A DNA stretch of 64,000 nucleotides from Urechidicola croceus (GTDB lineage: Bacteria > Bacteroidota > Bacteroidia > Flavobacteriales > Flavobacteriaceae), in assembly GCF_001761325.1 (NCBI RefSeq), contig NZ_CP017478.1:2873501-2937500 (forward strand), written 5' to 3'. A program made the position numbers and the translations under genes. Numbering within the stretch: position 1 is the stretch's first letter; each line of letters begins with the position of its first letter. The notes under the pieces were generated by a model. That model ran no database searches. It saw only the letters and a program-made list of their open reading frames with translations, and was not told the origin of the DNA. Shown in pieces: positions 1 to 7,775 of the stretch.

Positions 1-579
1 ACTATCTAAATTTTTACGCTTAGACAATAACTTATCTATTGCTTTTACAGCTGTATTTAATCGAGTTTTTTTATCTCCTTTTAAAATTAAATAAGGACGA
101 TTGTATTTTTTTAAAGCATTTTCAAATGCCTCAAACATTTCTTGTCTTTGATGAGGTTTATCTCTTAAATCATCAGCTTCCCAAGGAGTATCAATATAGG
201 TCAGTAAATATAAATCGTATTGATTATTTAATGCTGCTTCCTGAAGATCAGAATCAACAATACCACCATAATAAGTTTCAGAATATACTTTGGTCTCAAG
301 TAAATCAGTATCGCAAATTAAAATTTTATCGGCTTTTTTTGAAAGTTTATTTTCCAGTTTCATTTGACCAATAGCAATAGGAAGTAAGTCTGAGGTTTCA
401 CAGGTTTTACGTTCGTTATTCCATTTTTTTTGTAAGTATTTTCGAGCATATTCTGGAGCCCAAACAGTATTATAATATTTAGCCAAATGTCTAGAAAGTG
501 TCGTTTTACCAGTAGATTCTGGTCCAAATAAAACAATTTTTATAATGTTAGCTTCTTGCTGTCTAAGCTTTTTTTCCAT
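1..579 (-). CDS. NadR-like ATP-binding kinase (ribosylnicotinamide kinase-type), 3' end cut by window edge
   Basis: The reading frame starts at ATG 579 and runs open off the left edge (193 codons visible). Near the N-terminus is a P-loop, GPESTGKTT at about residues 20-28, followed by SRHLAKYY. This is the arrangement of the AAA_28/NadR C-terminal kinase domain, which phosphorylates nicotinamide riboside to NMN. Further on, LICDTDLLETKVY and a YIDTPWEADDLRD segment fit the same family. The start overlaps the end of pnuC by 40 bp and no other Met lies before the P-loop, so the overlap seems real. Pairing with PnuC supports vitamin-precursor trapping by phosphorylation. The exact substrate is inferred from family and neighbour. 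Confidence 0.8.
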   Translation of the reverse strand, partial: MEKKLRQQEANIIKIVLFGPESTGKTTLSRHLAKYYNTVWAPEYARKYLQKKWNNERKTCETSDLLPIAIGQMKLENKLSKKADKILICDTDLLETKVYSETYYGGIVDSDLQEAALNNQYDLYLLTYIDTPWEADDLRDKPHQRQEMFEAFENALKKYNRPYLILKGDKKTRLNTAVKAIDKLLSKRKNLDS

Positions 580-1172
580 GCTATGTATCCTTGAATTGCT
601 AAGATAGTAAATATTAAATATTGTAATGATAACATTCCTAAACCACGATATGCATAAAGTGGCACGGTTATGATATCTGCAAAAATCCAAAGAGTCCAGT
701 TCTCTAGTTTTTTTGTTGCCATATACCACATACCTGTAAAGAAAACTCCTGATGTAAATATGTCAATATAATTTGCAGTTTTGATTTCGTAATCAAATGC
801 TTTATAAACAGTATAGGTTACTATCATTGTGGCTACAAACATTAGAAAACCAATAATTTTTTCTTTTGTATTCGTGCGAGAGATAGGAACAACAGTTTTA
901 TTATCTTTTTTACGAGCCCAATTCCACCAGCCATAAATACTCATTACAGAATAGTAAAAATTCATCATCATATCACCAAAATATTCGGCTTTATAAAGTA
1001 AATAAACCGTTATAACAGTAGCTACTAATCCTGTTGGGTATACCAATATATTTTCTTTTTTGGCATACCAAACACTAGCAATACCAAACACAAATGCAAT
1101 GGCTTCTAAAATAATATGACTCGTTGGTGTATTGGAATAAGCTTCTAAGAAAAAATCAAAAATGTGGTTCAT
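540..1172 (-). CDS. pnuC: PnuC-family vitamin/nicotinamide riboside transporter
   Basis: A 210-residue membrane protein with about seven hydrophobic segments and the PnuC-type pattern: an N-terminal IASVWYAKKENILVYPTG segment, then YSVMSIYGWWNW, and a C-terminal WTLWIFADIITVPLYAYRG segment. The family takes up nicotinamide riboside by facilitated diffusion, and flavobacterial members (PnuT type) can instead carry thiamine. It overlaps the downstream kinase gene by 40 bp and the upstream thiamine-binding-type gene by 17 bp, so all three are probably translationally coupled. The neighbours point both ways: the kinase suggests nicotinamide riboside and the YkoF/MTH1187-like protein suggests thiamine. 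Confidence 0.88.
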   Translation of the reverse strand: MNHIFDFFLEAYSNTPTSHIILEAIAFVFGIASVWYAKKENILVYPTGLVATVITVYLLYKAEYFGDMMMNFYYSVMSIYGWWNWARKKDNKTVVPISRTNTKEKIIGFLMFVATMIVTYTVYKAFDYEIKTANYIDIFTSGVFFTGMWYMATKKLENWTLWIFADIITVPLYAYRGLGMLSLQYLIFTILAIQGYIAWKKSLDSKKLTL

Positions 1173-1416
1173 ACTCGTGTCGGTCAGATTTAACTATTTT
1201 TATAAATAAAAGTCCTTTTTCTATCAATTCAAAAGCTTCTTTAATTTCAACAGTTAAAAGATTCATAACCTTATCATACTCACCATAGACTTGAGTGCTT
1301 AAAGGGTTTTCCATTACTACTAATCCTGAATTTCTTAATTTTTTTATAAAATTAATTATTGGTTCTTCATATTCATTTTGAAGAGGTGCTAATGTTAGTT
1401 CTACTGATATTTTCAT
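1156..1416 (-). CDS. MTH1187/YkoF-type thiamine-binding protein
   Basis: A small soluble protein of 86 residues beginning MKISVELTLAPLQ, with a later VYGEYDKVMNLL motif. This matches the MTH1187/DUF77 and YkoF-like ferredoxin-fold family, whose members bind thiamine or related hydroxymethylpyrimidines. No signal peptide or membrane segment is visible, so it should be cytoplasmic. It shares 1 bp with the gene before it and overlaps pnuC by 17 bp, so it belongs to a tight operon. Ligand identity is family-based only. Confidence 0.7.
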   Translation of the reverse strand: MKISVELTLAPLQNEYEEPIINFIKKLRNSGLVVMENPLSTQVYGEYDKVMNLLTVEIKEAFELIEKGLLFIKIVKSDRHEYEPHF

Positions 1417-2141
1417 TATTCTAAATTTTTTAAAAAATTATTGTTTTCTTCAAAAGCAGTTCCAATTACAACTAAATCTGCACCGTATTGATATGCTTGT
1501 TTTAATTGCTCTTTGGTTTTTATACCTCCACCCACAATCAACGGAATTGTTAAATTCTCAGAAACAGCTTTAATGATTCTTTTTCCAACAATTTTTTTTG
1601 CTCCGCTTCCGGCTTCCAAATATATGATTTGTTTACCTAAGTATTCTCCAGCGACTGCGGTATCAACAATAAGGTCTATACTTGATTGTGAAATTGGAGT
1701 TGTTTCACTAACTTTTTGAACAGATGTTTCAACTCCTCCATCAATTAATAAATATCCTGTGGGAATTATTTCAATTGATGATTCTTTTAAAAAAGGAACA
1801 GATTTTATTTGTTGTTCAATTAAAAACTCAGGATTTCGTCCTGATAAAAGCGACAAAAACAAAACAGCATCAGCATTGTTTGTCAATTGTGAAAAATCTC
1901 CAGGAAAAAGTATTACAGGTATTTCTGTAAATTCTTTGATTTTTTTTACAAATGAATCTGTTATACCATTTTTCACATCACTTCCTCCTACAAAAATAAA
2001 ATCCACTTTTTGCTGATTTATTTTTTTAATTGTTGATTGAATTTTGTCTAAACTTAACTTATCTGGATCTAAAAGTATAGATAGTAGTTTCTTACCTTTC
2101 TCTTTATTTATTTTGATATGCTCTAAAATCTTATTTTTCAT
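1416..2141 (-). CDS. Geranylgeranylglyceryl/heptaprenylglyceryl phosphate synthase family protein
   Basis: TIM-barrel prenyltransferase of the PcrB/GGGPS family, which joins a polyprenyl diphosphate to glycerol-1-phosphate. Visible motifs are LLDPDK near the start, FVGGSD, ILFPGD, IPTGYLLIDGG, YLEAGSGA and VGGGI followed by GADLVVIGTAFE; together they form the G1P phosphate-binding and active-site loops of this group. I place the start at ATG 2141 (241 residues, MKNKILEHI). A longer reading from GTG 2186 would begin inside a dispersed repeat and adds a low-complexity Lys/Asn-rich stretch not expected in the family. It lies downstream of the phosphopantetheinyl transferase gene in the same direction. 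The biological lipid product in Bacteroidota is not settled by sequence. Confidence 0.88.
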   Translation of the reverse strand: MKNKILEHIKINKEKGKKLLSILLDPDKLSLDKIQSTIKKINQQKVDFIFVGGSDVKNGITDSFVKKIKEFTEIPVILFPGDFSQLTNNADAVLFLSLLSGRNPEFLIEQQIKSVPFLKESSIEIIPTGYLLIDGGVETSVQKVSETTPISQSSIDLIVDTAVAGEYLGKQIIYLEAGSGAKKIVGKRIIKAVSENLTIPLIVGGGIKTKEQLKQAYQYGADLVVIGTAFEENNNFLKNLE

Positions 2142-2180
2142 TTTGTTCTCACTGAACTTGTTTTCAGGTCTCTTATTTTT

Positions 2181-2205
2181 TGTCACTTCGAGCGGAGTCG
2201 AGAAG
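2181..2205. repeat. Dispersed flavobacterial intergenic repeat (TCGACTCCGCTCGA core)
   Basis: A 25-bp GC-rich island in an AT-rich gap between two minus-strand genes. On the minus strand it contains TCGACTCCGCTCGA with near-inverted TCGA ends, followed by AGTGACA. I recognise this motif as one that recurs between genes in many flavobacterial genomes. Only one copy was noticed in this window, so the repeat status rests on recall rather than on comparison here. Confidence 0.5.
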
Positions 2206-2847
2206 TTAATTCATAGCATAAACCAATGTAAAACCATCAATTTGTTCAAAAAAGATGTCATACTTTTCATAAAAATTATCTTTTTTAATCCAACCTTTGG
2301 TTTTTTTATCGGTTAGTTGAAAAGGTTCAATAGGTAAGTGATGCTTAAACAAAAGGCCACCATCAGGATGAATTTTAAACAAACTTTCTTTTGCTCCCCA
2401 AATAACAGTCAGTTGTTTAATTAATTCTTTTGTATTAGATTCAGAAGTGTTATCTAATAAATATTCTTTCTCCTTTCCTAAAAATTTAGGTGCAATTTGT
2501 ATAATTTTATCACGATTCATTTCCATATCAATACCAACGGGTGAATTACTAATAATTAGAGCAGAATAAGTGTATGAATGAGTAATTGAAATCTCTTTAC
2601 CATCAATTAAATGAGGCTTTCCATCACTTGTATAAAACAAATCATTATCAGTATATTCTGCTTCTTTTAATAAATAACGAACACTTAAAAAGCCTCGTTG
2701 GTGCATTTCAGATTTCATACTTTTTATGCGACTTAAACTATTTTCACATAAATCAATATTGTTAAACAAATCGTTAAAGGATTCGTCAATTTTCCATATT
2801 AAAACCTGAGTATGTCTATTTGCTTGTATAGTTTTTAAAAGTGGCAT
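2206..2847 (-). CDS. 4'-phosphopantetheinyl transferase (Sfp type)
   Basis: A 213-residue protein that transfers phosphopantetheine from CoA to a serine of acyl or peptidyl carrier proteins. The family signatures are present in order: SITHSYTY at 87-94, VGIDME at 104-109 (Mg-binding Asp/Glu) and WGAKESLFK at 150-158. Length fits a single-module Sfp/AcpT-like enzyme. It is the first gene of the minus-strand operon and its ATG lies only a few bases past the predicted transcription start, so the message may be leaderless. Divergent from ahcY. Confidence 0.9.
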   Translation of the reverse strand: MPLLKTIQANRHTQVLIWKIDESFNDLFNNIDLCENSLSRIKSMKSEMHQRGFLSVRYLLKEAEYTDNDLFYTSDGKPHLIDGKEISITHSYTYSALIISNSPVGIDMEMNRDKIIQIAPKFLGKEKEYLLDNTSESNTKELIKQLTVIWGAKESLFKIHPDGGLLFKHHLPIEPFQLTDKKTKGWIKKDNFYEKYDIFFEQIDGFTLVYAMN

Positions 2848-2853
2848 TTATTT

Positions 2854-2884
2854 CAAAGGTATTTCGTAATTTTGCACCTCACAA
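2854..2884 (-). promoter_or_regulatory. Predicted promoter of the phosphopantetheinyl transferase operon
   Basis: On the minus strand, TTG (2884-2882), a 20-bp spacer, then TACCTTTG (2861-2854) fit the Bacteroidota consensus TTG-N17-23-TAnnTTTG exactly. The start codon at 2847 falls about 6 bases after the -7 box. Confidence 0.6.
2867..2874 (+). promoter_or_regulatory. Predicted -7 box for ahcY
   Basis: TAATTTTG fits TAnnTTTG, 20 bp before the ahcY ATG. No good TTG is found at the expected -33 position. The box lies between the -33 and -7 elements of the opposing promoter. Confidence 0.5.
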
Positions 2885-2894
2885 ATATACAATT

Positions 2895-4211
2895 ATGAGT
2901 ACAGAAACTTCAACATACGTGAAATATAAAGTAAAAGACATCAATCTAGCAGATTGGGGACGAAAAGAAATTAAACTTGCTGAAGCAGAAATGCCAGGAT
3001 TAATGAGTTTAAGAGAAGAATATAAAGATGAACAACCATTAAAAGGAGCAAGAATTGCAGGGTGTTTACACATGACAATTCAAACGGCTGTTTTAATTGA
3101 AACTTTACAAGCTTTAGGTGCTGAAGTAACATGGAGTTCTTGTAATATTTTTTCTACACAAGATCAGGCTGCTGCTGCAATTGCTGCTGCTGGAACTGCT
3201 GTATATGCTTGGAAAGATATGACTGAAGAAGAATTTGACTGGTGTATTGAGCAAACATTATTCTTTGGAGAAGATAAAAAACCATTGAATTTAATTTTGG
3301 ATGATGGAGGAGATTTAACGAATATGGTTTTGGATAAATATCCAGAATTGGCTGCAGGAATTAATGGATTGTCTGAAGAAACTACAACAGGAGTTCACCG
3401 TTTATATGATAGAGTAAAAGCAGGAACTTTACCAATGCCTGCAATTAATGTAAACGATTCTGTTACTAAATCTAAATTTGATAATAAATACGGATGTAAA
3501 GAATCTGCAGTTGATGCAATTCGTAGAGCAACTGATATAATGCTTGCAGGAAAACGTGTAACTGTTTGTGGATATGGTGATGTAGGTAAAGGAACAGCGG
3601 CTTCTTTTAAAGGTGCTGGAAGTATTGTAACGGTTACTGAAATTGATCCAATTTGTGCGTTACAGGCTGCAATGGATGGTTTTGAAGTGAAAAAATTAGA
3701 AACTGTTGTTGGTAACTCTGATATTATTATTACTACAACTGGAAATAAAGATATCGTTCAAGGTCGCCATTTCGAAGCAATGAAAGACAAAACTATTGTG
3801 TGTAATATTGGTCATTTTGATAATGAAATTGATATGGCTTGGTTGAATAAGAATTTTGGAAATACTAAAGATACAATAAAACCTCAAGTTGATAAATACA
3901 GTGTAAACGGAAAAGATATTATCATTTTAGCAGAAGGGCGTTTGGTAAACTTAGGTTGCGCAACTGGTCATCCAAGTTTTGTAATGTCAAATTCATTTAC
4001 AAATCAAACATTGGCTCAAATAGAGTTATGGACAAATAGAGATGCTTACGAAAACGAAGTTTACATGTTACCAAAACATTTAGATGAAAAAGTAGCAAAA
4101 TTACATTTAGCCAAAATTGGTGTTGAATTAACTGAGTTGCGAGAAGATCAAGCAAGTTATATTGGTGTAACTGTTGATGGGCCGTATAAGCCAGAGCATT
4201 ATAGATATTAA
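2895..4211 (+). CDS. ahcY: Adenosylhomocysteinase (S-adenosyl-L-homocysteine hydrolase)
   Basis: A cytoplasmic NAD-dependent enzyme that splits S-adenosylhomocysteine to adenosine and homocysteine, removing the product inhibitor of methyltransferases. ATG 2895 gives 438 residues, the usual bacterial length; a reading from 2841 would run back over the promoter and into the opposing gene. Motifs include [11 protein letters not shown] at about 57-67, the [12 protein letters not shown] active-site stretch at 189-200, the NAD-binding GYGDVGKG at 226-233 and the conserved C-terminal KPEHYRY. It is followed 8 bp later by a tRNA gene in the same direction. Confidence 0.97.
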   Translation: MSTETSTYVKYKVKDINLADWGRKEIKLAEAEMPGLMSLREEYKDEQPLKGARIAGCLHMTIQTAVLIETLQALGAEVTWSSCNIFSTQDQAAAAIAAAGTAVYAWKDMTEEEFDWCIEQTLFFGEDKKPLNLILDDGGDLTNMVLDKYPELAAGINGLSEETTTGVHRLYDRVKAGTLPMPAINVNDSVTKSKFDNKYGCKESAVDAIRRATDIMLAGKRVTVCGYGDVGKGTAASFKGAGSIVTVTEIDPICALQAAMDGFEVKKLETVVGNSDIIITTTGNKDIVQGRHFEAMKDKTIVCNIGHFDNEIDMAWLNKNFGNTKDTIKPQVDKYSVNGKDIIILAEGRLVNLGCATGHPSFVMSNSFTNQTLAQIELWTNRDAYENEVYMLPKHLDEKVAKLHLAKIGVELTELREDQASYIGVTVDGPYKPEHYRY

Positions 4212-4219
4212 TCTATCTT

Positions 4220-4293
4220 GGGGATGTAGCTCAGTTGGCTAGAGTGCTTGACTGGCAGTCAAGAGGTCGTGGGTTCGACTCCCATCTTCTCCA
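4220..4293 (+). tRNA. tRNA-Ala (anticodon GGC)
   Basis: A full cloverleaf can be drawn. The acceptor GGGGATG pairs with CTTCTCC, including the G3-U70 wobble that specifies alanine and one U6-U67 mismatch. D stem GCTC/GAGT, anticodon stem CTTGA/TCAAG with loop CTGGCAG (anticodon GGC at 4254-4256), and T stem GTGGG/CCCAT with loop TTCGACT complete it. Discriminator A73 is at 4293 and CCA is not encoded. It reads GCC/GCU alanine codons. Confidence 0.95.
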
Positions 4294-4313
4294 CAGTAAG
4301 ATTTATATTATTT

Positions 4314-4342
4314 AAAACCGATACCTTTGTATCGGTTTTTAT
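4314..4342 (+). terminator. Rho-independent terminator after tRNA-Ala
   Basis: An 11-bp perfect stem AAAACCGATAC / GTATCGGTTTT with a CTTT loop, ending in a short T-run. It probably ends the ahcY-tRNA transcript. Confidence 0.85.
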
Positions 4343-4456
4343 TTGCCTATTATTTTCAGTAATTTTATTCATTAAATAATTATTCAAATACTGAAAAAGT
4401 TATTGTGACCCTTGATGCTATTGTTGTTACATTTTTAATTTACGCCACCTTTTAAT

Positions 4457-4930
4457 ATGAATATGAGTGATTTAAGTACAGTCAATAAATTATTAAACGA
4501 AATTGAAGCGGACATTGATTTTAGAGATAAGTTAAATCCAACTATTTCAAAAGCAGATGTTGCATGGCATTTGTATCATAGTTTGAAAACAATTAATACT
4601 ATTTGTGAGGCTTTAAAAGCATCTAATCCTGAGGATTTTAAAAGTACTTTTGGATTGCCAAAAATCTTTGTTATGACTTTTGGAATTATTCCTAGAGGAA
4701 AGGCACGAGCTCCAAAGTCGGTAAAACCACCAGAGAACATATTAACGAAAAATATTAAATCACAATTAGAATTGGCACGTGAAAATGTGAGTTTGATACA
4801 AGGTTTAGATAGAAAAAAGAATTTTTACCATCCCATTTTTGGTTATTTGAATAAAAATAAAACGATTCGTTTTTTAGGTATACATACAAATCATCATTTA
4901 AAAATTGTAAGAGATATTTTAAGTAAATAA
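4457..4930 (+). CDS. DUF1569 / DinB-superfamily protein
   Basis: A 157-residue soluble protein. The N-terminal helix has VAWHLYHSLKTI at about residues 34-45 and the C-terminal end has HTNHHLKIV. Paired His-containing helices of this kind form the metal site of the DinB-like four-helix-bundle fold, and the overall pattern fits DUF1569. The middle part has a basic, Pro-rich stretch (PRGKARAPKSVKPPEN). Function of the family is unknown; some DinB relatives are thiol transferases. The gene stands alone between a terminator and a convergent small gene. Confidence 0.65.
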   Translation: MNMSDLSTVNKLLNEIEADIDFRDKLNPTISKADVAWHLYHSLKTINTICEALKASNPEDFKSTFGLPKIFVMTFGIIPRGKARAPKSVKPPENILTKNIKSQLELARENVSLIQGLDRKKNFYHPIFGYLNKNKTIRFLGIHTNHHLKIVRDILSK

Positions 4931-4938
4931 GTTTAGGA

Positions 4939-5199
4939 TTAGTTTACAGAGAAGTAATTCATCAATACTTCTTCTATTTGTTGATGTAAGTCATTAATAT
5001 CAACCTCTTCTTTAGCATATATAGTTACATTTTTTGACACCCTGTTTCTAGCCACACTTTGTTGTATTTCAACCAATTTAATTTCATTAAGGGATGCCAG
5101 CATTTTCATGATATTTGTATCTAATGAAACATCGTTAACATAAATTTTAATAGTTTGTTCTTTTGGAGAATTTCGTATTTCAGTTCTAAATGGTAACAT
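4939..5199 (-). CDS. Small conserved-looking hypothetical protein
   Basis: I choose ATG 5199 (86 residues, MLPFRTEIRNSPKEQ). The frame stays open upstream to 5316, but that extension encodes a hydrophobic segment (PITLFFLLLP) that looks like untranslated AT-rich DNA, so the longer form is possible but less likely. The body alternates strands and helices (IKIYVNDVSLDT, NVTIYAKEEVDINDLHQQIEEVL), suggesting a small alpha/beta fold. No recognised family, no catalytic motif, no signal peptide in the short form. Convergent with the DUF1569 gene, 8 bp apart. Confidence 0.45.
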   Translation of the reverse strand: MLPFRTEIRNSPKEQTIKIYVNDVSLDTNIMKMLASLNEIKLVEIQQSVARNRVSKNVTIYAKEEVDINDLHQQIEEVLMNYFSVN

Positions 5200-5409
5200 C
5201 ACTTTTTTATTATTAAGTAAACAATTAAATGATAGTTTAAAATTACAAAATGAATTCGGTAAAAGCAAGAAAAAGAGCGTAATAGGTTTTAAGTCAAATA
5301 AATAGTATTTTAACATTTTTCACTTTCCCAATTAACAGAATATTAACGGACTCAATGTTTTAATAATTTTAATATTGTTATATCATAACATTTTAAATTC
5401 TTCAAGATT

Positions 5410-6543
5410 ATGAAAACAATTACGAAACTAACTTATTCATCATTATTTATTTTAGTATTATTCAGTTTGTCAGTTCAAGTTAATGCACAAAATCTTATTA
5501 ATGCACAAAATCTTACTACTCCTAAAACAGGAAGCCTTCCTGCTGAAGTTTCTCAAACAGTTGGGCTTACAGAAATCACGGTAAATTATTCAAGACCAAA
5601 TATTATCGCTCCGAATGGAACAGATAGAAGTGGAAAAATTTGGGGACAGTTAGTTCCTTATGGATTTTCGAAAACACAATTTGGAAATCAAGGGATGATT
5701 CCTTGGCGCGCAGGAGCAAATGAAAACACAACAATTACTTTTTCAAATGATGTTAAAGTAGAAGGTAAGGATTTAAAATCAGGAACCTATGGATTACATA
5801 TGGCAGTTTATGAAGAAGGAAAAGTAACAGTCATTTTTTCAAATAATTCTACATCTTGGGGAAGTTATTTTTATGATGATAATGAAGATGAGTTAAGAGT
5901 AGATGTAATGAGCACTTCAACTTCAAAAACTGAATTATTAACCTTTGATTTTTTAGAAACTGGAAATAATTATACTGTATTAGCATTAAAATGGGATGAG
6001 AAACAAATTCCTTTTAGAATCGATGTTGATACTCACAAACATGCTATAAACAGTTTTAAAGAGGAGTTAAGAGGTTTGTCAGCATTTGGTTGGCAAGGGT
6101 TTCAAACCGCGGCTAATTATTGTATGCAAAATAATACGAATTTAGAACAAGGTTTGGCATGGGCTGAAATAGCAACTCAACGTAATCCAGTTTTTCAAAC
6201 CTTAACTACAAAAGCAGGAATTTTAAATGCGTTAGGTAAAACCTCTGAAGCGAGTGCTATTTATGAAAAAGCGGGTGAAAATGCTACAATTTCACAAATA
6301 AATGCTTTAGGATATCAATTTTTAGGAACTAAACAATATGATAAGGTAATCGAATATTTTAAGAAAAATGTTAAAAACGATCCGACTAACCCTAATAGTT
6401 ATGATAGTTTAGGTGATGGGTATAAAGCTATAGGAGATACTAAAAATGCCATTAAAAATTATAAGAAATCACTTTCTTTAAATCCGCCGGCAAATATTAA
6501 AGCTGCCTCTGAGGCTTCATTAAGAGAGTTAGGAGCATTATAA
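5410..6543 (+). CDS. Exported DUF2911 protein with C-terminal TPR repeats
   Basis: A 377-residue exported protein. A signal peptide spans residues 1-26 or so with cleavage after VNA. Residues 45-190 match DUF2911: the SQTVGLTEITVNYSRPN opening, GQLVPYGF, PWRAGANENTTITFS and SGTYGLH. The C-terminal third holds TPR units (AWAEIATQRNP, IEYFKKNVKNDPTNPNSYDSLGDGYKAIGDTKNAIKNY-type pattern). This architecture is common in Bacteroidota and its role is unknown. The signal-peptide end is duplicated at DNA level (see the repeat at 5480). A strong terminator follows. Confidence 0.85.
   Translation: MKTITKLTYSSLFILVLFSLSVQVNAQNLINAQNLTTPKTGSLPAEVSQTVGLTEITVNYSRPNIIAPNGTDRSGKIWGQLVPYGFSKTQFGNQGMIPWRAGANENTTITFSNDVKVEGKDLKSGTYGLHMAVYEEGKVTVIFSNNSTSWGSYFYDDNEDELRVDVMSTSTSKTELLTFDFLETGNNYTVLALKWDEKQIPFRIDVDTHKHAINSFKEELRGLSAFGWQGFQTAANYCMQNNTNLEQGLAWAEIATQRNPVFQTLTTKAGILNALGKTSEASAIYEKAGENATISQINALGYQFLGTKQYDKVIEYFKKNVKNDPTNPNSYDSLGDGYKAIGDTKNAIKNYKKSLSLNPPANIKAASEASLRELGAL
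5480..5515 (+). repeat. 18-bp perfect tandem duplication at the signal-peptide cleavage site
   Basis: TTAATGCACAAAATCTTA occurs twice head to tail (5480-5497 and 5498-5515). It duplicates six codons in frame, so NAQNL occurs twice at the signal-peptidase cleavage region of the DUF2911 protein. Confidence 0.95.
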
Positions 6544-6566
6544 AAATTTCCTTTTTCTTTTTCCTG

Positions 6567-6606
6567 AAAAGCAGTTCTAGATTTTGGTTTAGAACTGCTT
6601 TTTAAT
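6567..6606 (+). terminator. Rho-independent terminator after the DUF2911-TPR gene
   Basis: A 13-bp stem AAAAGCAGTTCTA / TAGAACTGCTTTT with a 10-base loop and T-rich tail; it could also work for the convergent AraC gene. Confidence 0.8.
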
Positions 6607-6651
6607 TATATTATATCCGAATTTTTTACCGAAATCTATTATAAGTTTTAG

Positions 6652-7671
6652 TTAATGAACACCAACATTATTTTTATATTCATTTGGACTAATATTATAT
6701 TTTTCTTTAAATATTTTTGAAAAATAACTTCTACTACTAAATCCAATAGTATATACAATTTCAGAAATGTTCAAATCAGAATTTATTATTAAATCTCTTG
6801 CAGATTCTAATCTCACGTGTCTAATATATTCAGTAACGGTCCGACCATAAAGCAATTTAAACCCTTCTTGAAGTTTTGCTTGAGATAGTCCAGACTCAGT
6901 TGAAAGGGTTTCTAATGAAAAATCTTTAGAAATATTTTTTGTTATTTTTTGAGCGTATTTTCGAATAATTTTTAATTCGTCTTTGTTTAAACTAGTATTT
7001 AATTTCCTTTTATTTGTAGCAATATCATGTTCAGTAATATGTGTTGCTAGAATTTGTAGTACAAGCCCTTGTATTTTCAAGATTCTTATAATTCCCTTCT
7101 CTTTAACCTTTTTTATTTTTTTAAAAAACTCACCAATTTTTAAGTTATAATTTCCAAAATATGAAAATCTATTATCGTAATCAGTATCTAAAAAAACGCT
7201 ATATAATTTTTGATTTAAACTTGAAATATTATTAATTCTTTTTTTTAAGAAACTTTTTCTTAATACTTGAATTGAACAAATTTCTAGTTCGCTGTTTTTA
7301 GGGTAATAAAAGTAATTAAAACAGCCTTCTTTATTTGTGATAATTGCCGATTGTAATTGTTCTATTCTATTTGGTTCAGTTTGATGTTCAAACCGGTGTT
7401 CCATAAAACCATTTAGGCAATATATAAAATGAATAGGGTTATATGCTGAAGCATCTATTATAAATGAAACATCATCAAAAAAAGTTATATCGTATTGAAG
7501 ATAATTTATTCCCCAATCAAACGGAATGTATTTAATAGACCCTTTGCCAATTTCATTGTCAATTGTGTATGTATATTTACCCCAATTTTCAGTGACTTCA
7601 CCACCAAATGTAATTTGAATTTGATACAGTATTTGCTTTAAGTTTTCAGAGTTGATAACTATCTCTCTCAT
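6652..7671 (-). CDS. AraC-family transcriptional regulator
   Basis: A 339-residue protein. The last 100 residues form the AraC/XylS double helix-turn-helix: FSLETLSTESGLSQAKLQEGFK for the first HTH and LNISEIVYTIGFSSRSYFSKIFKE for the second, ending SPNEYK. The N-terminal 230 residues are not a recognised sugar-binding domain and have no membrane segment, so the ligand is unknown. Both neighbours are separated from it by terminators, so it is monocistronic. A nested inverted repeat lies directly upstream and may be its own operator. Confidence 0.85.
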   Translation of the reverse strand: MREIVINSENLKQILYQIQITFGGEVTENWGKYTYTIDNEIGKGSIKYIPFDWGINYLQYDITFFDDVSFIIDASAYNPIHFIYCLNGFMEHRFEHQTEPNRIEQLQSAIITNKEGCFNYFYYPKNSELEICSIQVLRKSFLKKRINNISSLNQKLYSVFLDTDYDNRFSYFGNYNLKIGEFFKKIKKVKEKGIIRILKIQGLVLQILATHITEHDIATNKRKLNTSLNKDELKIIRKYAQKITKNISKDFSLETLSTESGLSQAKLQEGFKLLYGRTVTEYIRHVRLESARDLIINSDLNISEIVYTIGFSSRSYFSKIFKEKYNISPNEYKNNVGVH

Positions 7672-7707
7672 GTAAATTTATCTTTATGTAAATCTACATA
7701 AATTTAC
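7672..7707. promoter_or_regulatory. Nested inverted repeat upstream of the AraC gene (putative operator)
   Basis: TTTATGTA (7683-7690), spacer AATC, TACATAAA (7695-7702) is a perfect inverted repeat 12 bp before the start codon. Outer arms GTAAATTTA (7672-7680) and TAAATTTAC (7699-7707) add a second dyad, and TGTAAAT is also present as direct repeats 16 bp apart. A minus-strand -7 box TATTTTTG is at 7726-7719. Confidence 0.5.
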
Positions 7708-7725
7708 CTATTTATTTACAAAAAT

Positions 7726-7756
7726 AAAAAAGGCTTCATTTAATGAAGCCTTTTGA
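7726..7756 (-). terminator. Hairpin terminator after the small exported protein gene
   Basis: AAAAGGCTTCAT / ATGAAGCCTTTT with a 3-base loop, A-rich on one side and T-rich on the other, so it can act in both directions. It sits 20 bp past the stop codon of the minus-strand gene at 7776. Confidence 0.75.
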
Positions 7757-7775
7757 AATGTTATGAGGTTATTTC

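Noticed and set aside
1416-2186. Longer GGGP synthase reading frame from GTG 2186
   Set aside because: The added 15 residues are Lys/Asn-rich and their start lies in a dispersed repeat; ATG 2141 gives a normal family N-terminus.
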